The notes under the pieces were generated by a model, which worked only from the letters and a program-made list of their open reading frames with translations, had not been told where the DNA came from and searched no databases. Both the position numbers and the translations under genes were made by a program. Shown here one piece after another: positions 34,791-43,622 of a stretch of DNA of 64,000 bases. The DNA is from JAGLOK01 sp963676355 (lineage in GTDB: Bacteria; Bacillota; Clostridia; Christensenellales; UMGS416), in contig OY781093.1 in NCBI GenBank assembly GCA_963676355.1, forward strand, positions 2,108,001 to 2,172,000, written 5' to 3'. Within the stretch, counting starts at the first letter, position 1. Each line of letters opens with the position of its first letter.

Positions 34791-35804
34791 ATGAACGAAG
34801 TAAAAAAGAAAGTATTTTCAGGAATCCAGCCTTCAGGCGATCCAACCATCGGCAACTACATTGGAGCTATAAGAAATTATGTTGCTCTGCAAGAAGAATA
34901 TGAGTGCTATTACAGTATAGTTGATATGCATGCACTTACAGTCAGACAAAAGCCAGCTGAACTGCGTGCCAACACAAAAAGCATCTTTGCTCTTCTTATG
35001 GCTTGTGGATTAGACACTGACAAATGCACGCTTTATGTGCAATCGCATGTGCCTGCACACGCACAACTTAATTGGATTTTAAACTGCTACACTTATATGG
35101 GCGAGGCCTCACGAATGATTCAATTTAAAGAAAAATCCAAGGCAAATGAAGCAAATGTGAATGTTGGACTTTTTGACTATCCCATTCTACAGGTTGCAGA
35201 TATCCTTTTATATCAGACAAACCTCGTGCCAATCGGGCAGGACCAGCGTCAGCATTTAGAGCTTACACGCGATGTGGCAATAAGGTTCAACAACATATAC
35301 TCTCCCACTTTTGAAGTTCCAGAAATGCTTATTCCAAAGGTTGGCGGACGAGTGATGTCGCTTGCAGAACCCACTAAAAAGATGAGCAAGTCCGATTCTG
35401 ATGAGAATGGTTTTATAACATTGCTAGATAAGCCAGATGTTATACTTAGAAAGATTAAGCGAGCAGTAACGGACAGCGAAAATACAATATTATATGATCC
35501 AGAAAATAGGCCTGGCGTTTCAAACCTTCTTGAAATATACAGTATTATGACAGGCAAATCTTTAGATGATGCTATTAAAGATTTTGACGGTGTTACAAGT
35601 TATGGAGTTTTAAAACAAAGTGTTGCAGATGCTGTTATCGCCAAGCTTGAGCCAATCCAGTCAGAGTATAATAAAATTATTGGTGATAAAAAATTCATTG
35701 AGCAAATGATGGCAAAGGGTGCTGACAATGCCGAAAGAGTTGCAAGAAAAACTTTGTCTAAAGTTATGAGGAAAATTGGATATATGGAAAGACCAAGAGC
35801 TTAG
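34791..35804 (+). CDS. trpS: Tryptophanyl-tRNA synthetase
   Basis: Class I synthetase of 337 residues. FSGIQPSGDPTIGNYIGA contains the HIGH-like motif (here TIGN), GQDQRQHLELTRDVA binds tryptophan and ATP (as GQDQRQHLEL), and KMSKS is exact (KKMSKSD). The start has AAAGGAG seven to eight bases upstream. Expression is controlled by the T-box just before it. Confidence 0.98.
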   Translation: MNEVKKKVFSGIQPSGDPTIGNYIGAIRNYVALQEEYECYYSIVDMHALTVRQKPAELRANTKSIFALLMACGLDTDKCTLYVQSHVPAHAQLNWILNCYTYMGEASRMIQFKEKSKANEANVNVGLFDYPILQVADILLYQTNLVPIGQDQRQHLELTRDVAIRFNNIYSPTFEVPEMLIPKVGGRVMSLAEPTKKMSKSDSDENGFITLLDKPDVILRKIKRAVTDSENTILYDPENRPGVSNLLEIYSIMTGKSLDDAIKDFDGVTSYGVLKQSVADAVIAKLEPIQSEYNKIIGDKKFIEQMMAKGADNAERVARKTLSKVMRKIGYMERPRA

Positions 35805-35871
35805 GAATAGAACGACGTGTACGTTATATACCCTGTGAAACTATCTATAAAAAGAATAAAGGAATATGTCT

Positions 35872-37914
35872 ATGTTTTCGTTTTTAACCATTCTATTGCC
35901 AATGGCAATAATATTATTATTAGCAGCAGGTGTTACTAGTCTCTTTGGCTATAAGATAGAACAGTCAAACTTTATTGTTGTTTGTTCAATTTCTATTTTG
36001 CTAATACTGTTTGGATTATTGGGAATATTAATCATCGGTCAATATTTCATATATCTACTAGCTATCTCTTCGTTGATATATCTTATTATTATTAAATATA
36101 ACTTTTTTGATATTTTTACACCCAGCATTACTTTTTTGATAATTAATATACTAGTTTTTTCGTTCTTAACAAGAGAAATTGGTTTATACACCCATGATGA
36201 GGTTTCTCATTGGGCTTTATCAACAAAGTCAATGTACTTCAGCAATGTTTTTTACAAGGGCCTACAAGGCATGCTAGCTTCAACTTTTAACTATTTTATA
36301 GTTAAATCTACATTTTTCGCTGAAAGCCAACTTTATCTAGGTGCTTGGATATTATTATGGTCCTGTTTTTTGCTTCCAACCGGTAGGTTAAGTTGGAAAA
36401 ATTGGAAACGATTATCTTTATACTTTTTTGCTTGCTATTGCTTAACCGGTTTCTTCATTAAAGATGTAACCTTTCATATAGATGAGCTTATGGCTATTAT
36501 GAGTGGCGCATTAATTGTTTTTTGGGCCTTAGAAAAAGAATATACATTTAAAAACTATGTGCTTTTAATCTGTGGTTTGCTTGCAATAACACAAATAAAA
36601 GAAAGCTTTGGACCTCTTTGTTCCTTAAGCATATCTCTTTATATTATAATGAATCATTTTATTAAACACAGAAATTCTAAAATCAAAAATATTTTCTGGA
36701 TTCTAATAACTCCGATTTTCTCTATATTGGGATTTATACTATCTTTAGCCACTATTTCAAAGCCTCTAGGATATTTCTCAACCTCTATTGCTTTAAAGTT
36801 GCCAGTTATTAATTTATTAAAAAATTCTAAATCGATTCATTTTTTACTAATAGGAATTTTTATAGCATTAATCATATTTGCTATTTTTTACAGAAATAAT
36901 CAAAGTCTTAAAATAAAAAATAAATGTATAAAAATATATCATATTATTGCAATTATAACTGTAACTATATCTCTGCTTTTTATCTATAAGTTTTCAATGA
37001 TTTTTTTATCAAGCTTATCTCAAACAGAAATGTCAAAATATATAATTGCATGGAGAAATTTTTTCTATACCTCTCAAGGCGGTAGAACCAATATAAAACT
37101 TATTGGCATATTCATTCTTTTTACATCATTTTTCTCAATCTATTCAATTAAAAAAGAAAATAGGAAAGAAGGCTACGCTAACGCAATATACTTGTTATTC
37201 AATATTTTACTTATGGGTACCGTTGTACTTATTGCTTATTCAACAGGTTTTGATGAAACAGGAATGTATACTGATTCTATGTCGTGGGATAGATATACTT
37301 CTATCCCATTTATAATTATATATACGTACATAATAGGATATTATATTTTATCAAATGATATTTATTTGGATAATACCAAAAAGCTTGCAACAATCTTTGT
37401 AGCTGCCCTGTTAGTAATTAATTTCCTTCCTTTTCCCACTACTATAGCTTTCGCAAGAAATTCAAAAGATAGAATTATCTTTAAAGGTGTACAAAGTGCT
37501 GTTAAAGAAGATAAAGATATTATTTTAAATAACTTATCAAAAGATAATTCAGTCTTTGTAGCCTCGTATATATACGAGATAAATTCAAATGAATCTGGTG
37601 ACGGAAGAACTAAATGGCTAAAATATGAAATAGCTCCTATAGAAAGCAGTTGGAACTATTATTCACATTATGATTCCCTTATAGGCTCAAACTCAGATGA
37701 CGTTAAAGACTATGAAAATTTGGTAAAAGAATATGATTACTTTTATATCCAAAGTGCAGGGCCTGAATTTTATGAGAAATTTGGATATTTGTTTCCAAGT
37801 GATAAACATTACAATTCAAATGCGCTTTATAAAGTAAATATAATTGGTGAATCCATAAGCCTAACGCCTGTATATATCGATGAATCAAGGTTGATTGAAT
37901 CTTCATTAGATTAA
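35872..37914 (+). CDS. Large GT-C-like multi-pass membrane protein
   Basis: 680 residues with about 14-16 membrane segments and a soluble C-terminal domain of about 130 residues (from about 545). The first outside loop holds YTHDEVSHWALSTK. An acidic pair at this place is typical of GT-C glycosyltransferases that use lipid-linked sugars, and the C-terminal domain contains WLKYEIAPIESSWNYYS-type aromatic segments (as WLKYEIAP). No named family is recognised. It is visibly richer in AT than trpS. AAGGA lies eight bases before the ATG at 35872. An ATG at 35866 is too close. It may add sugars to a surface polymer. Confidence 0.55.
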   Translation: MFSFLTILLPMAIILLLAAGVTSLFGYKIEQSNFIVVCSISILLILFGLLGILIIGQYFIYLLAISSLIYLIIIKYNFFDIFTPSITFLIINILVFSFLTREIGLYTHDEVSHWALSTKSMYFSNVFYKGLQGMLASTFNYFIVKSTFFAESQLYLGAWILLWSCFLLPTGRLSWKNWKRLSLYFFACYCLTGFFIKDVTFHIDELMAIMSGALIVFWALEKEYTFKNYVLLICGLLAITQIKESFGPLCSLSISLYIIMNHFIKHRNSKIKNIFWILITPIFSILGFILSLATISKPLGYFSTSIALKLPVINLLKNSKSIHFLLIGIFIALIIFAIFYRNNQSLKIKNKCIKIYHIIAIITVTISLLFIYKFSMIFLSSLSQTEMSKYIIAWRNFFYTSQGGRTNIKLIGIFILFTSFFSIYSIKKENRKEGYANAIYLLFNILLMGTVVLIAYSTGFDETGMYTDSMSWDRYTSIPFIIIYTYIIGYYILSNDIYLDNTKKLATIFVAALLVINFLPFPTTIAFARNSKDRIIFKGVQSAVKEDKDIILNNLSKDNSVFVASYIYEINSNESGDGRTKWLKYEIAPIESSWNYYSHYDSLIGSNSDDVKDYENLVKEYDYFYIQSAGPEFYEKFGYLFPSDKHYNSNALYKVNIIGESISLTPVYIDESRLIESSLD

Positions 37915-37930
37915 GCAAATAGTTCTTTAT

Positions 37931-38227
37931 CTACAATTTATGCCTTGGATTCTTCTTTACAATCTCTATAGCCGCAACTATAGCAACTGTAAGTTCTGCC
38001 TGATACCCATAGTCCATAACATCAAGAGATGAGAACATCTTCCCTTTTGAGCTCGTAATATATCTGGGTTTTAATTTGTTTAAAGCTATTGCGCATACAT
38101 TTAAATAGCATTCCATACAATGGCACATTTCAGCCTCTTGCATCATTGGTTTTGCTTTTAGTTTAACTATCTGCTCAACAGCATTAACTAATACTAATCC
38201 ACCATTACTTGATTCGCAATTATCCAT
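37931..38227 (-). CDS. ComFB-family protein
   Basis: 98 residues. The core CHCMECYLNVCAIALNKLKPRY with Cys35, Cys37, Cys40 and Cys45 (as CHCMECYLNVC) matches the ComFB family, named from the Bacillus late-competence operon. Family members have, as I recall, been reported to bind cyclic dinucleotides. No comFA, comFC or other competence gene is nearby. It stands alone between the convergent membrane protein and the glycosylase gene, with AAGGT before the ATG. Confidence 0.8.
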   Translation of the reverse strand: MDNCESSNGGLVLVNAVEQIVKLKAKPMMQEAEMCHCMECYLNVCAIALNKLKPRYITSSKGKMFSSLDVMDYGYQAELTVAIVAAIEIVKKNPRHKL

Positions 38228-38290
38228 ATAAACCTTCTATAATATTAATTTGTCCACATTTACATATTTCGACATTTATCTCAGGTTTCT

Positions 38291-39106
38291 TTACTTATTG
38301 CTTTCACGTTCTGCAATAAACATGTATTGTTGTGCAAGAGCTGCATCATTTGCAAATCTTTTTTCCGCGTTTTTCCTTATCTCATCATCCGACATTTTCT
38401 TATTAAAATACTCCCAAGAAGCCTTGCGTATCCATGTGTCAACCGGATATGCATCTTTGCGTCCCAATGAATATATCAAAACACAGTCTGCTACCTTTTT
38501 TCCTACTCCCTTAAACTTGCACAATTCATCTCTTGCAATGTCTAAAGGCATATTAATCAGATCTTGAGAGTTATATCCATCCAACATCATTTTAGAAGTC
38601 TCGATTATATAATCGCTTCTGTAACCACAATTTTGTTCCATTAAATCTTCAATGTTAAGAGCCGCCAATTTTTCAGGGCTTGGGAAAGCGAATCCTTTAT
38701 CAGTTTTTTCACCATATTTTCTGCTTAAGTTTTCAATAATCTTTTTTATTCTAGGAATATTATTGTTAGCGGAAATAATAAAAGAAATAAGAGTTTCATA
38801 AAATGGCTGTCTCAACAATATAAGCCCTTTATATTTCTTTACTGCCTCCGATATTTTTTTGTCTTTCTCAAGTACTAAAGAAGCTTTTTTATAGTCATAA
38901 CTGCTATCAAAATAATTTTCCCAAAAATCCAAATCTTGTTCTTGGCAAACTATCCTGGCATCAGGGTACTCCCCAGAGATTTCAGCATATCTTCCATCTG
39001 CTATGCCCTTCCACACTCCGTTTTCAAAGCGCCATCTAAAACATTGCCCGCTAAGAAATGTAAGCTCAGGATCAAATGGTCTTATTTTCTTTTCGATACT
39101 TGCCAT
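38291..39106 (-). CDS. 8-oxoguanine DNA glycosylase / AP lyase, OGG1 type
   Basis: 271 residues from the ATG at 39106, which overlaps the thrC stop (TGATG). The helix-hairpin-helix-GPD motif FKGVGKKVADC is intact. Lys204 matches the Schiff-base Lys of OGG1 and Asp223 in PVDTW matches the catalytic Asp. The N-terminal GQCFRWRFENGVWKG fits the OGG_N domain. It removes oxidised guanine and nicks the strand. The longer frame to 39151 runs inside thrC. Confidence 0.92.
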   Translation of the reverse strand: MASIEKKIRPFDPELTFLSGQCFRWRFENGVWKGIADGRYAEISGEYPDARIVCQEQDLDFWENYFDSSYDYKKASLVLEKDKKISEAVKKYKGLILLRQPFYETLISFIISANNNIPRIKKIIENLSRKYGEKTDKGFAFPSPEKLAALNIEDLMEQNCGYRSDYIIETSKMMLDGYNSQDLINMPLDIARDELCKFKGVGKKVADCVLIYSLGRKDAYPVDTWIRKASWEYFNKKMSDDEIRKNAEKRFANDAALAQQYMFIAERESNK

Positions 39107-40575
39107 CAAATTAAGTCCATAAGAGTGTCTGCCATTTGGTTTTTTCCACAAACTGTTTTATGGAGCACTTCTTTTTTATTAAGTCCAGATAAAGCTTCCG
39201 GTGGTTTAATTCCCGTCAGCTTTTGCAGATTTTCCATATCAGAAAACCCGTCGTTTGAACAATCTCCTGTTAAAGATTCAAGTACAGTGCTTGTAAATTT
39301 ATATGGATTAGCAGTGGATAATACAACAACTTTGTTAGACTTATTCTCCACTTTTTCAAGAACAGAAAAACCTACAGCTGTATGCGGATCTAAAAGATAA
39401 TTATGTTGTTCCCACACTTTTTTTATTTGCGAGAAAGTTTCTTCCTCACTTGCCCATCCACCTTCAAATGTCTTTTTAATTTTGTACAAAAAGGTATCAC
39501 TGACTTTATAGTGTCCTTTTTCTACTAAATCCTTTTGAAGTTTTGAAACAAACTCACTATCGCCTTTTGACATCTCATGCAAAAGTCTTTCAAAATTCGA
39601 AGATATTATAATATCCATCGAAGGTGATGAAGTCTTTTTAAATTCACGTCTGGTGTCATATTCTCCAGTTGACAAAAAATCATAAAGAATGTTATTAGAA
39701 TTTGACGCGCAAATAAGTTTTCCTATGGGAAGTCCCATCCTCTTTGCATAAAATCCTGCTAGTATATTCCCAAAGTTTCCGGTGGGAACAACAAAGTCAA
39801 CATACTCACCAGATTCAATTTCTTTGTCACTTAAAACTTTCACATACGATGTGAAATAATACACAATCTGCGGCAGAAGTCTTCCAAGGTTTATTGAATT
39901 TGCTGATGAAAAACGATATCCCTTATTATAAACTTTGTTTATTATAGCTTCATCAGTGAATATCTGTTTCACACCTGTTTGTGTGTCGTCAAAATTTCCT
40001 TTTACAGCTATAACTTCAGTATTCTCGCCTTCCTGAGTCGCCATCTGTAGATATTGAATATCTGAAACTCCGCCATGCGGATAATAGACAACAACCTTAG
40101 TATCTGGCACATCTTTAAATCCTGCAAGCGCTGCTTTTCCAGTATCTCCTGATGTTGCAGTCAAAATCAATATTTTCTCTTTATAATAGTTCTTTTTTGC
40201 AGCTACTGTCATAATTCTTGGCAAAAGCTGTAGTGCTACATCTTTAAATGCTGATGTAGGACCATGCCAAAGTTCAGCAGAAAATAGATTTTCCTTAATT
40301 TCTACAACAGGTACTATCTCTTTTTTGTCAAAAGATTTGTAAGCGCTGTCAACTGCATCTGATATCTCTTCATCTGTAAAATCATCAAGATACATGCTTA
40401 ATATACTTTTTGCTGTATCCTGATATGACATATTTTTAAAATCTAAAAGCTGTGTGGCCGCAATTCTCGGGATTTCCTGTGGTACAAAAAGACCACCGTC
40501 ACTCGAGATACCTTGAGCAATAGCGGTCGAAGAATTAACAGCTCCGCGCTGACCGCGAGTGCTGATATAATGCAT
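39106..40575 (-). CDS. thrC: Threonine synthase
   Basis: PLP enzyme converting phosphohomoserine to threonine. The 489 residues are the long type. N-terminal YISTRGQRGAVNSSTAIAQGI (as YISTRG), the PLP-lysine segment LWHGPTSAFKDVALQ with the binding Lys, TATSGDTGKAAL and VPTGNFGNILAGFYAKRMG (as VPTGNFGNILAG) are present. The ATG has GGAGGA upstream. Translationally coupled to the glycosylase gene that follows. Homoserine kinase is not in the window. Confidence 0.97.
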   Translation of the reverse strand: MHYISTRGQRGAVNSSTAIAQGISSDGGLFVPQEIPRIAATQLLDFKNMSYQDTAKSILSMYLDDFTDEEISDAVDSAYKSFDKKEIVPVVEIKENLFSAELWHGPTSAFKDVALQLLPRIMTVAAKKNYYKEKILILTATSGDTGKAALAGFKDVPDTKVVVYYPHGGVSDIQYLQMATQEGENTEVIAVKGNFDDTQTGVKQIFTDEAIINKVYNKGYRFSSANSINLGRLLPQIVYYFTSYVKVLSDKEIESGEYVDFVVPTGNFGNILAGFYAKRMGLPIGKLICASNSNNILYDFLSTGEYDTRREFKKTSSPSMDIIISSNFERLLHEMSKGDSEFVSKLQKDLVEKGHYKVSDTFLYKIKKTFEGGWASEEETFSQIKKVWEQHNYLLDPHTAVGFSVLEKVENKSNKVVVLSTANPYKFTSTVLESLTGDCSNDGFSDMENLQKLTGIKPPEALSGLNKKEVLHKTVCGKNQMADTLMDLI

Positions 40576-40601
40576 TTTTAATATTCCTCCGAATAAGTTT
40601 T

Positions 40602-41009
40602 CTACTCTGCAATGTACTCTTTTATAAAATCAGGCATTTCTTCTTTTTTACCGGATATGGACATCATTACTTCTACATTATTGTTCTTTGCCAATTCTCC
40701 GATATTTTTTACTGCTGTTCTTAAGTCCTCTTCGGACAAAAGTCCAGGAACGCCATCTATATACATCTTTTCAATATCATAATCAGACGCCATAACTCCG
40801 CCTATAAAACCCATGAAATATTCTAAAGACAATTTTCTGTACTGTTGTGTGTCAATATATCTGACATCATGATGCAAATCAAACTTGCAATGATCATCCT
40901 TGTCCAAAAAAACAACGTCACCTTTGACCGTTCCAATATCAGAGTTAGCCTTTTTTATCATTTCTTTGGTTTTGCCTGTTCCTCTTCTTGAATAAAGTAC
41001 TTTTAACAT
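40602..41009 (-). CDS. Small P-loop ATP-binding protein of unknown function
   Basis: 135 residues. The N-terminal Walker A SRRGTGKTKEM (7-17) is followed by GDVVFLDKDDHCKFDLHHDVRYIDT (as GDVVFLDKDD) and a possible Walker B/acidic segment MYIDGVPGL. Similar short proteins are common in Clostridia and are sometimes mislabelled twitching-motility PilT. Nothing supports that role. The Shine-Dalgarno GGGAGGT precedes the ATG. It lies between rsmA and thrC. Confidence 0.7.
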   Translation of the reverse strand: MLKVLYSRRGTGKTKEMIKKANSDIGTVKGDVVFLDKDDHCKFDLHHDVRYIDTQQYRKLSLEYFMGFIGGVMASDYDIEKMYIDGVPGLLSEEDLRTAVKNIGELAKNNNVEVMMSISGKKEEMPDFIKEYIAE

Positions 41010-41099
41010 CCTAACCTCCCAAACATTTATTAATTTTATTATATATCATATCTTATAAGTTTCATAGAATAATTTTTACAATTTATACAACGTTCATTA

Positions 41100-41918
41100 T
41101 CACTTTTTAAGCTTTATCGTCAGCATATCAAACTCTTTTACACTTAAGTCCTCAGCGCGTGCTGTTTTTTTAATGCCAAGCTCCTCCAATAAGTCGCCAA
41201 CCACTTCTTTATTCATTTTATAAGCTGATGCAATATTGCCCTTCATCTGCTTTCTTCTTGAAGAAAATGCGGCCTTCACACACTTTCTGAAAGATGCTAT
41301 ATCCGATTCTATCACTCCTTCTTCAAGTTCAATATCAATCAATGTGCTCACAACACATGGTGGTGGAGTAAATACTCCGGGCTGTAAATCAAAAAGCTTT
41401 ACTGCCTTGCCCCTGCATTGTGTCATGGCAGAAAGCACTCCATATTTTTTAGATCCAGGTGGAGAGATTATCCTTTCTGCAACTTCTTTTTGCACAAGGA
41501 TTGTTATGTTTGTTATAGGAAGATTTGAATCCAATAACTTCATTAGTATAGGAGTCGTTATATAATATGGTAGATTCGCACAAACAGAAAAAGGTTCACA
41601 TATATATTCTTTGTACAGTTCTTCAATATTTGCTTTCATAAAATCTTCAAAAATGATTTCAATATTTTCTTCCTTTAACACTTCCTCATAAATAGGTTCA
41701 AACTTTTTGTCTATTTCCACACCTATAACTTTTGAACAGACTTTTGAAAGTTCTTTTGTAAGCCCACCCGGGCCAACACCTATTTCAAGACAAACGCTTC
41801 CATCTTTTTGTGTGGAAGCGATTTTTCTTAATATATTCTCATCATAAATGAAGTTTTGTCCTAGACTTTTGTTTGCACTGATTGATCTAATTTTTATCTC
41901 GTTTTTAAGATTCATCAT
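41100..41918 (-). CDS. rsmA: 16S rRNA dimethyladenosine transferase
   Basis: Dimethylates A1518 and A1519 of 16S rRNA with SAM. The 272 residues contain SLGQNFIYDENIL, the SAM motif LEIGVGPGGLTKEL, GVEIDKK, the catalytic NLPYYITTPI and the RRKQMKGN tail region. The ATG follows the G5/3D gene stop by three bases with no Shine-Dalgarno sequence, so coupling is likely. In Bacillus the order is yabE-rnmV-ksgA. Here rnmV (RNase M5) is missing from between them. Confidence 0.96.
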   Translation of the reverse strand: MMNLKNEIKIRSISANKSLGQNFIYDENILRKIASTQKDGSVCLEIGVGPGGLTKELSKVCSKVIGVEIDKKFEPIYEEVLKEENIEIIFEDFMKANIEELYKEYICEPFSVCANLPYYITTPILMKLLDSNLPITNITILVQKEVAERIISPPGSKKYGVLSAMTQCRGKAVKLFDLQPGVFTPPPCVVSTLIDIELEEGVIESDIASFRKCVKAAFSSRRKQMKGNIASAYKMNKEVVGDLLEELGIKKTARAEDLSVKEFDMLTIKLKK

Positions 41919-41921
41919 GAT

Positions 41922-43433
41922 TTAATAACCATACCTTATAACATATACTTTCACATCACGCCTTCTTCCCCAATTTAAGCATTCCTGCACTGTGTTCATG
42001 AAAACATCGATCTGATTCCATCTGTCCGGATCGTGTCTGAATCCACCCGTGTCTTCTGCTATACAATATCCATAACCCGTTACATATAGCAGGCTTCCAT
42101 AAGGGAAAGTGTCAGGCACCACAGCGCATGAACCCGGATTATCAAGCGTCCTTGTTGAACGTGGCCAAGTACCTGTTGCTGTCGTGCTTCCTGTGTGCGT
42201 GTAAGCTGTTATCAAGCAGGATACTTGATCAACATAAGTGCTTGAAGTTCCCGGTACAGTCGGATTAGTTGACTGCTCATCAGGGTTTTTAACATCGGTT
42301 TCCTTTTCTTCACCGTCATTTTCATCATCGTCAATTTTAGTTAAAGCAGTTCCGTAAAGTTCCACTCTGTTAACCGGCTCTTTTATCATTACTTCTTCAA
42401 TTGGCTTTCTGCTGGTTTCTTCGCCATTTACATATGTAACTTCATATGTTACCTCAGCTAGTCCATCAACACCTTTTTGCGTTACAGCATACATACCTTT
42501 AAGCACTGTAGAAGTTTCGCCGTATTCTGTTTCAAATTCTACTTCAACTTCCTCTGTAACAGTCTTCACTTCAACAACATCAAACTTTATAGTTGTGTTC
42601 TCTTTTACTTCAGTATTTAATGCAGGTTCAACTATATCATCATCATCATAGTTAAGCCCGGCTTCTTTAAGCGCATCTTCCACAGTTCCGTTGTAGAAAG
42701 TTATTATATGCTCCTGTGCTCCTGATTGTATAGTGACTTCTTTTGCTCTTTTTATCTCAAGGGTCATTCTGTTGTAAATTTCCGTATCAGAGTCTGGATA
42801 AACCTTGTCTTTTTCACCAAGCTCAATATCAACTTCTTCCACGATATCAGATACTTTGCCCTCATCTGCTTTAATAAGCTTTGTTTCACTTCCATCTTTG
42901 ATATATATAATTTTCTTTGAAGGAATCAAATCATTATTTTCAATAGGCATTTTCTTTGATAATATATCAGATGCAATCGCCCACATAGTAAAGCTTGAAA
43001 CAACTAAAGCTAGCACTAAAAAAGTTGATATCGCCGCGAGCCTTGTAACTCTCATTCGCCCCAGACTAAAAACAGACTTATAAAACCAAGACAAAACTCT
43101 GTTTTCATTTTTAGCTCTTTTTTTTCTGATTGCTGATTTATTCTTTCCTCGGGAATCCCTTCTTCGATTTTTCGGTTTATACTCTTCATCCATTCCAAGC
43201 ATTCTTCTGGTTAACCTGCGCTCAACTATTCTACTTTGCCCAGATCTTTGTGAAACCTCTTCTGAGTTTTGCTCCGACAAATCGTATTCTATTTCATCAG
43301 TTTCATTAGCTTTGATATTTTCAGAATCAATGGGTGTTTCTTGCTTTATATCATCAGTAGAATCAACCGCATTAGTTTTTTCGTCTGCCGCTGATTTTTT
43401 ATCATTTATATTGTCTTTCGTATATCTTCTCAT
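41922..43433 (-). CDS. G5 and 3D-domain cell-wall protein (YabE-like)
   Basis: 503 residues from the ATG at 43433: a charged cytoplasmic N terminus of about 130 residues, one membrane segment (RLAAISTFLVLALVVSSF), a DUF348/ubiquitin-like region (IITFYNGTVEDALKEAGL), a G5 domain (about 285-365), an acidic linker and the C-terminal 3D domain (ITAYTHTG, TGTWPRSTRT, IAEDTGGF, IDVFM) with the three conserved Asp. Likely a lytic transglycosylase resembling Rpf/YabE. AGGT lies upstream of the chosen ATG. A TTG at 43448 would add five residues. Confidence 0.88.
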   Translation of the reverse strand: MRRYTKDNINDKKSAADEKTNAVDSTDDIKQETPIDSENIKANETDEIEYDLSEQNSEEVSQRSGQSRIVERRLTRRMLGMDEEYKPKNRRRDSRGKNKSAIRKKRAKNENRVLSWFYKSVFSLGRMRVTRLAAISTFLVLALVVSSFTMWAIASDILSKKMPIENNDLIPSKKIIYIKDGSETKLIKADEGKVSDIVEEVDIELGEKDKVYPDSDTEIYNRMTLEIKRAKEVTIQSGAQEHIITFYNGTVEDALKEAGLNYDDDDIVEPALNTEVKENTTIKFDVVEVKTVTEEVEVEFETEYGETSTVLKGMYAVTQKGVDGLAEVTYEVTYVNGEETSRKPIEEVMIKEPVNRVELYGTALTKIDDDENDGEEKETDVKNPDEQSTNPTVPGTSSTYVDQVSCLITAYTHTGSTTATGTWPRSTRTLDNPGSCAVVPDTFPYGSLLYVTGYGYCIAEDTGGFRHDPDRWNQIDVFMNTVQECLNWGRRRDVKVYVIRYGY

Positions 43434-43470
43434 TAAATACCTGCTCAATAGCTTTCTTTAATATGTTACA

Positions 43471-43499
43471 ATATTATTACAATATCTTTAAATAGTCAA
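43471..43499 (-). promoter_or_regulatory. Promoter for the G5/3D gene
   Basis: Minus strand TTGACT, 17-base spacer, TAATAT, about 37 bases before the ATG. It faces away from the PBP promoter on the other strand. Confidence 0.55.
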
Positions 43500-43587
43500 G
43501 TATATTATAAGAGTTTGAACTATGTTGGCAAGCCCTATTTTAATAATTCACAATTACTAAACAATGTTACTTAACCATAAGAAAACA

Positions 43588-43616
43588 TTTACACTCTCAT
43601 ATTCAGGTTGTATAAT
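43588..43616 (+). promoter_or_regulatory. Promoter for leaderless PBP mRNA
   Basis: TTTACA, 17-base spacer, perfect TATAAT, then six bases (tgtctt) to the ATG at 43623. There is no room for a ribosome binding site after the predicted transcription start. Confidence 0.7.
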
Positions 43617-43622
43617 TGTCTT

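Noticed and set aside
35812..35825. Operator-like repeat ACGTGTACGT after trpS
   Set aside because: It is a short imperfect repeat, not a true palindrome, with no promoter or T-tract beside it.
40602..41009. Twitching-motility PilT
   Set aside because: At 135 residues it lacks the PilT/GspE motifs. Only a Walker A motif is shared.
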